NCBI GenBank assembly: GCA_900542355.1
Contig: UQNE01000016.1
Location: 1 to 59,859, forward strand
DNA: 59,859 nucleotides
Reading direction: 5' to 3'
Source of the DNA: an uncultured Bacteroidales bacterium
GTDB taxonomy: Bacteria; Bacteroidota; Bacteroidia; Bacteroidales; Paludibacteraceae
Translations under genes and position numbers: made by a program
Shown here: one piece after another, positions 34,383 to 41,889 of the stretch
Layout: each line of letters opens with the position of its first letter
How positions within the stretch are numbered: the stretch's first letter is position 1
Notes under the pieces: model-generated
What the model saw: only the letters and a program-made list of their open reading frames with translations
Database searches by the model: none
Told to the model about the DNA's origin: nothing

Positions 34383-34395
34383 ACAAGCAGAAAGA

Positions 34396-34428
34396 CGTTG
34401 CAACCATCTGAGTTACAACGCTTTTTTA
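34396..34428 (+). terminator. Terminator downstream of the YiiX-like gene
   Basis: CGTTGCAAC and GTTACAACG form a stem with one mismatch, followed by CTTTTTT. Confidence 0.7.
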
Positions 34429-34436
34429 TTTTCTTT

Positions 34437-34512
34437 GGGTGGAATGTGGGGCTCGAACCCACGACACTCGGAACCACAATCCGATGCTCTGCCAACTGAG
34501 CTAAGACCACCA
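34437..34512 (-). tRNA. tRNA-His (GTG) with an imperfect acceptor stem
   Basis: Minus-strand cloverleaf: D stem GCTC/GAGC, anticodon stem TCGGA/TCCGA with loop TTGTGGT (GTG), T stem GTGGG/CCCAC with loop TTCGAGC. The extra 5' G and C73 typical of tRNA-His are present. The acceptor stem, GTGGTCT against ATTCCAC, has two adjacent non-pairs (T5-T68 and C6-T67). It has its own promoter at 34577-34608. Confidence 0.85.
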
Positions 34513-34576
34513 TCTAACCTCCGCTAAACTGCCTTGCTACACCGATGCAACAAAGACCATCTCTCGAAAGCGGTTG

Positions 34577-34608
34577 CAAAAGTACTACTTTTTTTTCAAA
34601 TGCACAAA
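34577..34608 (-). promoter_or_regulatory. Promoter for tRNA-His (minus strand)
   Basis: On the minus strand TTTG (34605-34608), 20 bp, TACTTTTG (34577-34584). Confidence 0.7.
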
Positions 34609-34802
34609 TAAAACCGCAAAAAAGTCGTGTTTGCATGCATTTTTCCACTTCTGATCTTCCTTATATGCGTCTGTCTATCGCAAATATTCTCTCCCTGTTC
34701 CGTGCAGCGTATTCTGCTTCGTTTCTCATTTGTGCACTTTCTTTAGCATGCTGAGTCGAGAATAACAGCCTCGCAACTCTGGATTTTGCTACCTACAGGT
34801 AT

Positions 34803-34827
34803 ATACTTCCCATAAAAAGGGGAGTAT
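34803..34827. other. Hairpin in the gene-free region before the BREX operon
   Basis: ATACTTCCC and GGGGAGTAT form a 9-bp stem (one G-U) around a 7-nt A-rich loop. No T tract follows. The region 34609-35310 has no gene I can support; it also holds three degenerate copies of TTCTTATCGTCGAA at about 34921-34981 and the arrays listed next. Confidence 0.4.
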
Positions 34828-35045
34828 CTGTGGCTTGTCCACCAACGCACAACCGCTATCTGTTTCTCTGCTCTTTCCTATCGTCCCTTCTCATCCTCCC
34901 TTGTTGGATATTCTCTTTCTGTTCTTATCGTCGAACGGTTCTATCATCGAACGCTCTTGTGTTCTTATCGTCGAATGCTCCTATATATTAACCTATTTTA
35001 TCTAAGACCGGTACACTGTCTGCATCCTGTCTTCCTGCTATCCAT

Positions 35046-35089
35046 AGTATGTTATTAGTATGTTATTAGTAGGTGATTAGCATGTGATT
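35046..35089. repeat. Intergenic 11-bp tandem array (copy E)
   Basis: Four consecutive 11-bp units: AGTATGTTATT twice, AGTAGGTGATT, AGCATGTGATT. It lies about 270 bp upstream of the BREX promoter. Confidence 0.8.
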
Positions 35090-35180
35090 AAGCGAATCCG
35101 ACCATAGTCTGATAGTATCCACATAGTATTCTTTGTATAATAAAAAAGTTAATAATCATTTCCTGCTACATCATATCTGT

Positions 35181-35202
35181 AGTATGAAATTAGTAGGTGA
35201 TT
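35181..35202. repeat. Intergenic 11-bp tandem array (copy F)
   Basis: AGTATGAAATT followed by AGTAGGTGATT, then GAGCAATCCG, echoing the AAGCGAATCCG after array E. It looks like a shortened duplicate of E. Confidence 0.6.
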
Positions 35203-35310
35203 GAGCAATCCGATTCCTGGGTAGATAAACAAGTACAGACTGTGTGAAAGCAGTAGAATGCATAAAGATGTTTGGTTGGCGTCGATGTGCGCAATATTTT
35301 GTTTATATTG

Positions 35311-35342
35311 TTTGTATAATTCACAAAAAAGCAGTAACTTTG
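35311..35342 (+). promoter_or_regulatory. Promoter of the BREX operon
   Basis: TTTG (35311-35314), 20 bp, TAACTTTG (35335-35342). The leader to the brxP start is about 130 nt and contains a nine-codon frame beginning at about 35386. Confidence 0.75.
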
Positions 35343-35480
35343 CAGCGTGCTTGTGCGTAGAATTACAATCATAAAGCGTATCAAGTTATGCTGCTATGGA
35401 GTATGAAGGGTGTGTAGGTATATGGCAATACCGATAGTCTGCCTGCGCGAATCATGCTCTACTAAAAAGGAAAAAGAAAT

Positions 35481-38006
35481 ATGTTTAAGATACAATGGGA
35501 TAAAGAAACGGGCGGAGTGGTGCTGGGGGTACTCGCAACGAAAGATACGCTGAATATCTCGCCGCGTCCTGTTTTCTTTGAAGAATTAAATTTACTCGGT
35601 CTCAAAGAACTGGGATGGGAATACCCCGAATGCTCTGAACCACTCATGTGGGCGTGCAATAAGGAATACTATTATCGAGGGGAGAAGTTTTTTGAGGCAA
35701 GAGGAGCAAATATTTACGATAAGGCCACTATAGAGTTTGTTACGGGTAAGGAAAAACAAAACCTACAACCGATTGATGTGAAGACAATGCTCGATCGCAC
35801 TCGTGAACAGATGTTTTTGTGCGAAAGCGAAGCGATTGAATTTATTCGCGATACATACGACACATATTCTCGTGCATCTAAGTTGACGGATAAGTATGCT
35901 GCTAATCAGATGGATTTTGAGATGTTAGCAGCTCGTCAAGAGAAAAAGACAAAGACAAAAATGACTATTATTAAAGAAGATTGTGATAGCTTTGATATTA
36001 TGCCCGAGTCCGAAGCTGAGAAGCAAGGAAAGAAAGTTCTGCAAACAACCAAAGTAGATTACTTTTTGGCATCATTCTCCGGTGGAAAGGATAGTCAAGT
36101 AGTGCTCGACCTTTGCACCAGAGCCCTGCCACCTGATGCATTTCAGGTAATATACTCCGACACAGGGTATGAATTACCCGGTTCATTGAGCCTGTATCAG
36201 CAAGTTCAAGATTACTATCACGAGAAGTTTCCTACACTCAAGTTTTCGTTGGCTAAAAATCATGAATCGGTATTGAACTATTGGGATAAGATAGGAACGC
36301 CAAGCGATAAACATCGTTGGTGCTGTGCCGTTATGAAAACTGCCCCCTTATATCGTATGCTAAAAGTTCCTAATACTAACAAGCAGGCTAAAGTGCTCGC
36401 CTTTGAAGGGGTTCGTGCAGAGGAAAGTACACGAAGATCAGGGTATGAGAGAATCGGAAAGGGGGTTAAACACAACTTTGTTACGAACGCTCGTCCTATC
36501 CTTAAGTGGAATACTACAGAGGTTTTTCTATATATATTTCGCTATGGTTTACATATAAACGAAGCCTATCGTTTGGGAAAGCCTCGTGTTGGTTGTATTT
36601 TGTGCCCTTTCTCTTCTCCTTGGGATGATATGATTATTAATCAATGCTACAAAAAAGAATTAGATCCATTCCTATCAAAAATTGTAGAGATAGCAAAAAA
36701 TCGTAGAATACCTAACCTTGACGAGTATGTGAAAGAACGCAAATGGAAACTTCGGGCAAGTGGTAATATGATAGATCAAAATTCGACTATAGACTTTGTC
36801 AAGTCGATACCTGATTTTGTTGCCCACATAAAAGGTGCCAAGGTTGGTTTAGAGAAGTGGTTCCTTACCGTTTGTGATTTTACATATTCAAGATCAGGGA
36901 AAAAGGCTGTTGGAGAACTAAAATATAAGGGTAAGGTCTTTGAATACGATATAGTCTATAAATCATCAGATGCAGATTATGTATTCACACTCCATAATGC
37001 ATCTGATATTATGCTCGTAAAAGAACTAAAAAGAGTTCTTTACAAAGCCACATTCTGCATAAGTTGTGAGGCGTGTGAAGTGGAGTGTCCGACAGGTGCT
37101 CTCTCTGTCTATCCAGAAGTAAAAATCAACGAAAATAAATGTATACATTGCCATAAATGCCTTGACTTTCACGATCATGGTTGCATTGTGGCAGATTCAT
37201 TAGTAACTAGTATGGAAAATAAAACCAGTGTAGGTAATATCTCAAAGTATGGAACTTTTGGCATTCATGAAGAATGGCTTGAAGAATTCGTATTAAATCC
37301 AGGAGTGGATTTCTGGTTGCCTAATAATAATTCCCTGGGCAACAAAATGATTCCGAGTTTCAAGGCGTGGTTAAAAGACGCAGAAATTATTGATAACAAG
37401 AATATCCTAACCGAATTCGGTCAGTTCTGTGTCGATAATTTAACTAACGATTCAGAACTGATTTGGTCAATAATATGGATTAACCTCTCCCATAATTCTC
37501 AACTTGTTAAATGGTTTGTCAATAATGTCCGCTGCAATCAGACTTTTGATACAGCCCTTTTGAAAGAACTGGGGTATGACTATTTTTCTTCTTCATTTAC
37601 AAGAACAACGATTGAGTATGCCTTTAGTGCTTTGATGCAGGTATTCAAGTATTCTCCTATCGGAGAAACACTAAGACAAGGTGTGTCATTTGATAAAAAA
37701 ATGCTTGTCCGAAATGAATTTGAGGATTTATCAGAAATAGCAGTTGCATATTCATTATACAAGTATGCTCAAGAACTTGAAACTACCACTCTTCGTGTGA
37801 AGGATTTTTACGAGGAAGATGCCAATGGTGGTATTGCGAAAGAGTTCTGTTTGTCAAAAGAGCGCTTTGAGAAACTACTTCGTACGATAAACTCTACCAA
37901 AGGTCGTATACTCAATGCTGAATTGAATATGGGTCTCAACCATATCACGCTCTATGAGGGAGTAACTCCTATGGATGTTATCAATAAAATGTTCTCTAAT
38001 GGCTGA
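35481..38006 (+). CDS. brxP: BrxP: PAPS-reductase/DndC-like protein of type 4 BREX
   Basis: 841 residues. A unique N-terminal region (1-190) precedes a PP-loop domain with SGGKDS at 200-205, WCCAVMK (C281, C282), FEGVRAEESTRR and RVGCILCPFSS (C372, C375), as in PAPS reductases and the phosphorothioation protein DndC. A ferredoxin-like stretch follows with C526, C529, C532, C536 and C554, C557, C560, C568, enough for two Fe-S clusters. The C-terminal third (about 590-835) resembles DUF4007, a domain often found with PAPS-reductase-like defence proteins. By family, it should activate and transfer sulfur, probably to DNA. First gene of the operon; sampled stretches are clearly richer in A+T than the flanking housekeeping genes. 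Confidence 0.85.
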   Translation: MFKIQWDKETGGVVLGVLATKDTLNISPRPVFFEELNLLGLKELGWEYPECSEPLMWACNKEYYYRGEKFFEARGANIYDKATIEFVTGKEKQNLQPIDVKTMLDRTREQMFLCESEAIEFIRDTYDTYSRASKLTDKYAANQMDFEMLAARQEKKTKTKMTIIKEDCDSFDIMPESEAEKQGKKVLQTTKVDYFLASFSGGKDSQVVLDLCTRALPPDAFQVIYSDTGYELPGSLSLYQQVQDYYHEKFPTLKFSLAKNHESVLNYWDKIGTPSDKHRWCCAVMKTAPLYRMLKVPNTNKQAKVLAFEGVRAEESTRRSGYERIGKGVKHNFVTNARPILKWNTTEVFLYIFRYGLHINEAYRLGKPRVGCILCPFSSPWDDMIINQCYKKELDPFLSKIVEIAKNRRIPNLDEYVKERKWKLRASGNMIDQNSTIDFVKSIPDFVAHIKGAKVGLEKWFLTVCDFTYSRSGKKAVGELKYKGKVFEYDIVYKSSDADYVFTLHNASDIMLVKELKRVLYKATFCISCEACEVECPTGALSVYPEVKINENKCIHCHKCLDFHDHGCIVADSLVTSMENKTSVGNISKYGTFGIHEEWLEEFVLNPGVDFWLPNNNSLGNKMIPSFKAWLKDAEIIDNKNILTEFGQFCVDNLTNDSELIWSIIWINLSHNSQLVKWFVNNVRCNQTFDTALLKELGYDYFSSSFTRTTIEYAFSALMQVFKYSPIGETLRQGVSFDKKMLVRNEFEDLSEIAVAYSLYKYAQELETTTLRVKDFYEEDANGGIAKEFCLSKERFEKLLRTINSTKGRILNAELNMGLNHITLYEGVTPMDVINKMFSNG

Positions 38007-38424
38007 AAATTTCCAGTTGCAAATTTATAAAGAAATGGCACTCTCTTTGCACTGTCACAAGAGTAAGGGTGCCATAATTCCAGCAAAGCCTATTCTTCTC
38101 ATTGGTATCTGCAATGCCATAGATTGTGGCTTGATTAGCAACAATAGGATTTCTATTACTGAAGTTGAAAAGCAATATCGCATACTACAGAAACAATACC
38201 TTGTGAAAACTACATTTAACTATCCGTTTTACTTTCTCGACAGCGAACCGTTTTACCATTTGAAATGGAATGAGAAAAAAATAGAAACAAACACTCCTTC
38301 TGTTGCAATGTTGAGATCAAACATTGAATATGCATATCTGGATGATGCACTTTGGGATCTCCTTCAAGATAAAGAAACGCGCGATTATTTCCGCAAGGCT
38401 ATAGAAGATTACTACCTAAAATAA
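37999..38424 (+). CDS. Stand-alone DNA sulfur-binding domain (ScoMcrA SBD-like) in the BREX operon
   Basis: 141 residues from ATG 37999, overlapping the brxP stop by 8 bp. The pattern matches the sulfur-binding domain that precedes HNH nucleases such as ScoMcrA: AIIPAKPILLIGICNAIDCGLI (KP at 30-31), an RISITEVEKQYRIL helix, NYPFYFLDSEPFYHLKW with Y75-P76 where the known domain has its sulfur-pocket Tyr-Pro, and the end AYLDDALWDLLQDKETRDYFRKAI. No nuclease domain is attached. It would read phosphorothioated DNA. I base this on pattern memory and not on a profile search. An alternative is an uncharacterised BREX accessory protein with a similar winged-helix-like fold. Confidence 0.65.
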   Translation: MAENFQLQIYKEMALSLHCHKSKGAIIPAKPILLIGICNAIDCGLISNNRISITEVEKQYRILQKQYLVKTTFNYPFYFLDSEPFYHLKWNEKKIETNTPSVAMLRSNIEYAYLDDALWDLLQDKETRDYFRKAIEDYYLK

Positions 38425-38435
38425 CTACCAAACAC

Positions 38436-41400
38436 ATGGCAAACAAATACTCCGATGCGATTCATATTCGCGAAACAAAATCTGCATACAATATTCAGCA
38501 GGAAGAATCTGGTGAATGGCGTAATTTTATTCCAAACGAACAGTTTGATGATATACTGAGCAAAGTAATAGGCTCGGTGAGCAATAAGGTGGTTGACGAA
38601 CATCGTTCTTTTTGGTTGGAAGGCACTTATGGCACCGGTAAGAGCCATGCGGCTGCAGTCATCAAACACTTGCTTTGTGATCCGGTTGAGCAAATAGAAG
38701 AGTATGTAAATCAAGAGTTTGCCGACTCTAAGTTCGATATCCTTCGTCAATCATTATGGGATCTCCGCGCAAAAACTCGCCTATTTCCTGTTACCATGGT
38801 GGGAGATTGCTCTATTGCCCATAAAGATGACCTCTCATTGCAGATCCAGATACATGTAGTACAGGCACTTAACAAAGCAGGTTTGGATATAGTTGTTCAT
38901 ACCGATTTCGACAACTATATTGCTAACATTGAAGAGAATCCTGTCCTCTATGATCAACTCATTGCTAAAAATGCCGAATTGGCTTCCTATGCTCCCGACC
39001 GAAATAAATTGATTAAAGATCTGAAGGAGGCTGATTCTTCTGTGCTTACACTTTTGAATAATGCTCTCCGCAAGTCAGGTTTACATGTGCGTTTGGAACA
39101 AGAGAACCTCTGCAAATGGTTTTTTGAGGTGCAGGATGAACTGGCGAAAAAGACTGAGTATAAAGGCATACTCCTTATTTGGGACGAGTTTACGGATGTG
39201 ATGCTTTCCGACTTGGGACCTTCTCTCCTCGTTAATCTTCAGGAGTTGGCTGAGGCCACTATGGATACCAAGAACAACTCTTACTTCTTCCATATTGCTC
39301 ACCCTTCCGCACTCGATAACTTAAAAGCAGAGGAACGCAAAAAAACAACTGGGCGTTATCGTTTTATGCACTACAACATGGAACCTGTTAGTGCATTCAA
39401 GATTATGTCGCGCAAGTTTATCCATGACGAGAATTCGAATAGCGCAGCATACGCGATTTACCACAAAATGACAGATCGGTATTTTGCCATGATGCAGCCG
39501 GTCTATGAAAAGTATGCCAACACTTCCAATGACCCGATAGAAACGCTCTGCGATTTGAAAAATCTATTCCCTGTGCATCCCGCTACCGCCAACATGGCGA
39601 CCTACTATGCGCGTGAGGCCGGATCCAGCAGCCGAAGTGTGTTTGAGTTTTTAGGTAGCAATCCGGCTATTCGTGAGTTTCTTGATAGCGAGGAGCACTT
39701 CCAAAACGGCGATATGATTACCGCTGATTATCTGTGGGATTTTGTACTGGATGAGTTTAATAGCAAGGTGACCAAATACGGAGTTGTTACCGAGCGATAC
39801 AATTCATACCGCTCGCGTGTTGAGCCTAAAGGTGCTCAGTATGCTGCTGTATTCAAAGCCATTCTTCTCTTGAATGCGCTAAACAATTTAGCCAACAATG
39901 AGACGGTAACTCCGAGTGAGGAAAATATCCGCAATATGTTTGTGGGGACACCTATAGACCGCGAGATGGATGAAATTCTCAATTGGATTAACACAGACCG
40001 TGTGGTACAGCGTTCGCCGCAAGGTATCTATGAGATTCGTTTCTCTGCTCTTGATACCAAAGAGATCGAGGAACTTCGCACACAATTGCTCACCGACGAC
40101 TATAAATACACCTCTCAGATCCTTAAGTTTGGTGATACCGCCCGGAAGGAATTTGACAAGATGCTCAAAGGTGTCAATCGCCCTTATCGATTTGAATTTT
40201 ATTCAGAAGATGTCAATGAATATACGCTGCTCAATAAGATAGAGAATGGATATAAAGCCGCCGCTGCTCCCTACGGAATCTTTATAGCACTGATGTTGGC
40301 GCGTACATCCGCAGAGTTGAATTTTTTGAAAGATGTAGCACAGAAAGTATCTCATGACGACCGATTCAAGAATGTTGCCTTCTTTGTTTTCGATACTGTG
40401 ATGGAAAGGTCGGACTTTGATAGGTTTATTGAGTATCAGACCTATGCGTTGTGCGCAAATAGACACGGTTTCGGGGAACAAACGAAATCGCATGCGGATA
40501 ATGCAAAGGTCATCATTGAGAATTGGATTCGTAGCGTAAAGGCCGGTGTCTGCTCCGTTTACCTACTCGGCGAGAGTTATTCTGTAAATGCTCGTCAACT
40601 GGCATCTACTATCAATACTGGTGTTGCTCCAAAGATATTTTCTCACGGTCCGGAGTCTTTGGAGATTCTTCGTTTGAAAGCCCCTCAGACCTGCTGGGTA
40701 AAGCAACATTCAAAGGGTACTGCCGACAATGTCTTGTCGTTCAATACGAAAGATGAAATATCTATTCGCTGCACCGGTCCTGCAAAGCATATTGTGCTGC
40801 TGTTACAAGATAGTGTTGATGACAACTTGAGATTTAAGGACGATTGCGATCCGAATCATCCGCTGCTTCTGGTATCGAAATTTGTCAAGTCAAAGATCGA
40901 TCACTCGGAGAAACAGAGCGTATTCAATCTTGCTGACAAATTTGAGGACTTGACCAAACCTCCCTATGGTTTGTTCTGTTCGCACTCTGGTTATGGTATG
41001 CTTGCCTTTGCGCTGAAGCCTTATGTGGATAAGGTATTCGATACCAATGGTAAACCCATTAATGCACAACGAATGGTCGAACTTATCACAGATACCTTCA
41101 AACTCTGGGATACCGGGAACGGTAACCGTAGCAAGGTAGATGTAAAATTCGAGACTAAGGAAGAAGGGCAAATCGCGAAGACACTGATTAGGGCATTCTC
41201 GCTCAATACACTGAAAGATTATCAAGATGTCAGCAGTCTAACCGACACCCGTTGGGCATTGCGCAACGGTTATTGTAAGGAAATAGGCTATCCTCTTTGG
41301 GCTGTAAAGTATTGCCAGGAAATGACTGATTGTAGCAACAAAGAGAGACTTTGCAAACTGATTGACGATATCGTTACTATTTGCTCTGAAGTAGGCATAA

Positions 41401-41888
41401 AGAACCCGGCTTTGATGGTGGAAACCGATACGCTTCTCACAGAAAACAAATACGAATTGATGCAACTTATCGGCAAGAGCAAAGATAACTTTAGGGTAGG
41501 TTTCATGCAGTACCTAATGGAGGAACCTAATGTGAAACTCACAACCGAAAATTATGATTCTGCTCTTGCCTATATTCGGCAGCACATGGAGTCTGCCGTT
41601 GGTCTTTGGGAAGAAAAAGCCGTGTGGGATCAGTTGAAGAACTGGAAACTTGCAGAAGCAACAGAGAGTGCTCGCCTGAAACAAGAGGAATTTGCTCGCA
41701 AGCAAGAGGAAGAACGGCTTAAAAAGGAGCGAGAAGAAAAAGATCAACAGCAGAAAGCATCTGCAGAGAAGCAAAATAAAGCCAAGGCAAAGATTGATTC
41801 TATCTCAGATATTGATGATGCAAAAGCATTATTGAATAAACTGTGTGAAAAGGGTTACGAATTCGTATTAGATCTAATTCTGGAGTAA
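38436..41888 (+). CDS. brxC: BrxC: large P-loop ATPase of BREX
   Basis: 1150 residues. Walker A GTYGTGKS at 63-70 and Walker B ILLIWDEF at 245-252 define the AAA-like ATPase part; BrxC is required in every BREX type and binds other BREX proteins and DNA. The long middle has no further recognised domain. A charged coiled coil (about 1085-1130, rich in Lys, Glu and Gln) comes just before the end. It starts 11 bp after the sulfur-binding-domain gene, and pglZ follows 1 bp after its stop. Confidence 0.9.
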   Translation: MANKYSDAIHIRETKSAYNIQQEESGEWRNFIPNEQFDDILSKVIGSVSNKVVDEHRSFWLEGTYGTGKSHAAAVIKHLLCDPVEQIEEYVNQEFADSKFDILRQSLWDLRAKTRLFPVTMVGDCSIAHKDDLSLQIQIHVVQALNKAGLDIVVHTDFDNYIANIEENPVLYDQLIAKNAELASYAPDRNKLIKDLKEADSSVLTLLNNALRKSGLHVRLEQENLCKWFFEVQDELAKKTEYKGILLIWDEFTDVMLSDLGPSLLVNLQELAEATMDTKNNSYFFHIAHPSALDNLKAEERKKTTGRYRFMHYNMEPVSAFKIMSRKFIHDENSNSAAYAIYHKMTDRYFAMMQPVYEKYANTSNDPIETLCDLKNLFPVHPATANMATYYAREAGSSSRSVFEFLGSNPAIREFLDSEEHFQNGDMITADYLWDFVLDEFNSKVTKYGVVTERYNSYRSRVEPKGAQYAAVFKAILLLNALNNLANNETVTPSEENIRNMFVGTPIDREMDEILNWINTDRVVQRSPQGIYEIRFSALDTKEIEELRTQLLTDDYKYTSQILKFGDTARKEFDKMLKGVNRPYRFEFYSEDVNEYTLLNKIENGYKAAAAPYGIFIALMLARTSAELNFLKDVAQKVSHDDRFKNVAFFVFDTVMERSDFDRFIEYQTYALCANRHGFGEQTKSHADNAKVIIENWIRSVKAGVCSVYLLGESYSVNARQLASTINTGVAPKIFSHGPESLEILRLKAPQTCWVKQHSKGTADNVLSFNTKDEISIRCTGPAKHIVLLLQDSVDDNLRFKDDCDPNHPLLLVSKFVKSKIDHSEKQSVFNLADKFEDLTKPPYGLFCSHSGYGMLAFALKPYVDKVFDTNGKPINAQRMVELITDTFKLWDTGNGNRSKVDVKFETKEEGQIAKTLIRAFSLNTLKDYQDVSSLTDTRWALRNGYCKEIGYPLWAVKYCQEMTDCSNKERLCKLIDDIVTICSEVGIKNPALMVETDTLLTENKYELMQLIGKSKDNFRVGFMQYLMEEPNVKLTTENYDSALAYIRQHMESAVGLWEEKAVWDQLKNWKLAEATESARLKQEEFARKQEEERLKKEREEKDQQQKASAEKQNKAKAKIDSISDIDDAKALLNKLCEKGYEFVLDLILE

Positions 41889-41889
41889 A

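Noticed and set aside
35046..35202. CRISPR array in the repeats before the BREX operon
   Set aside because: Units are 11 bp and contiguous, without unique spacers, and no cas gene is present.
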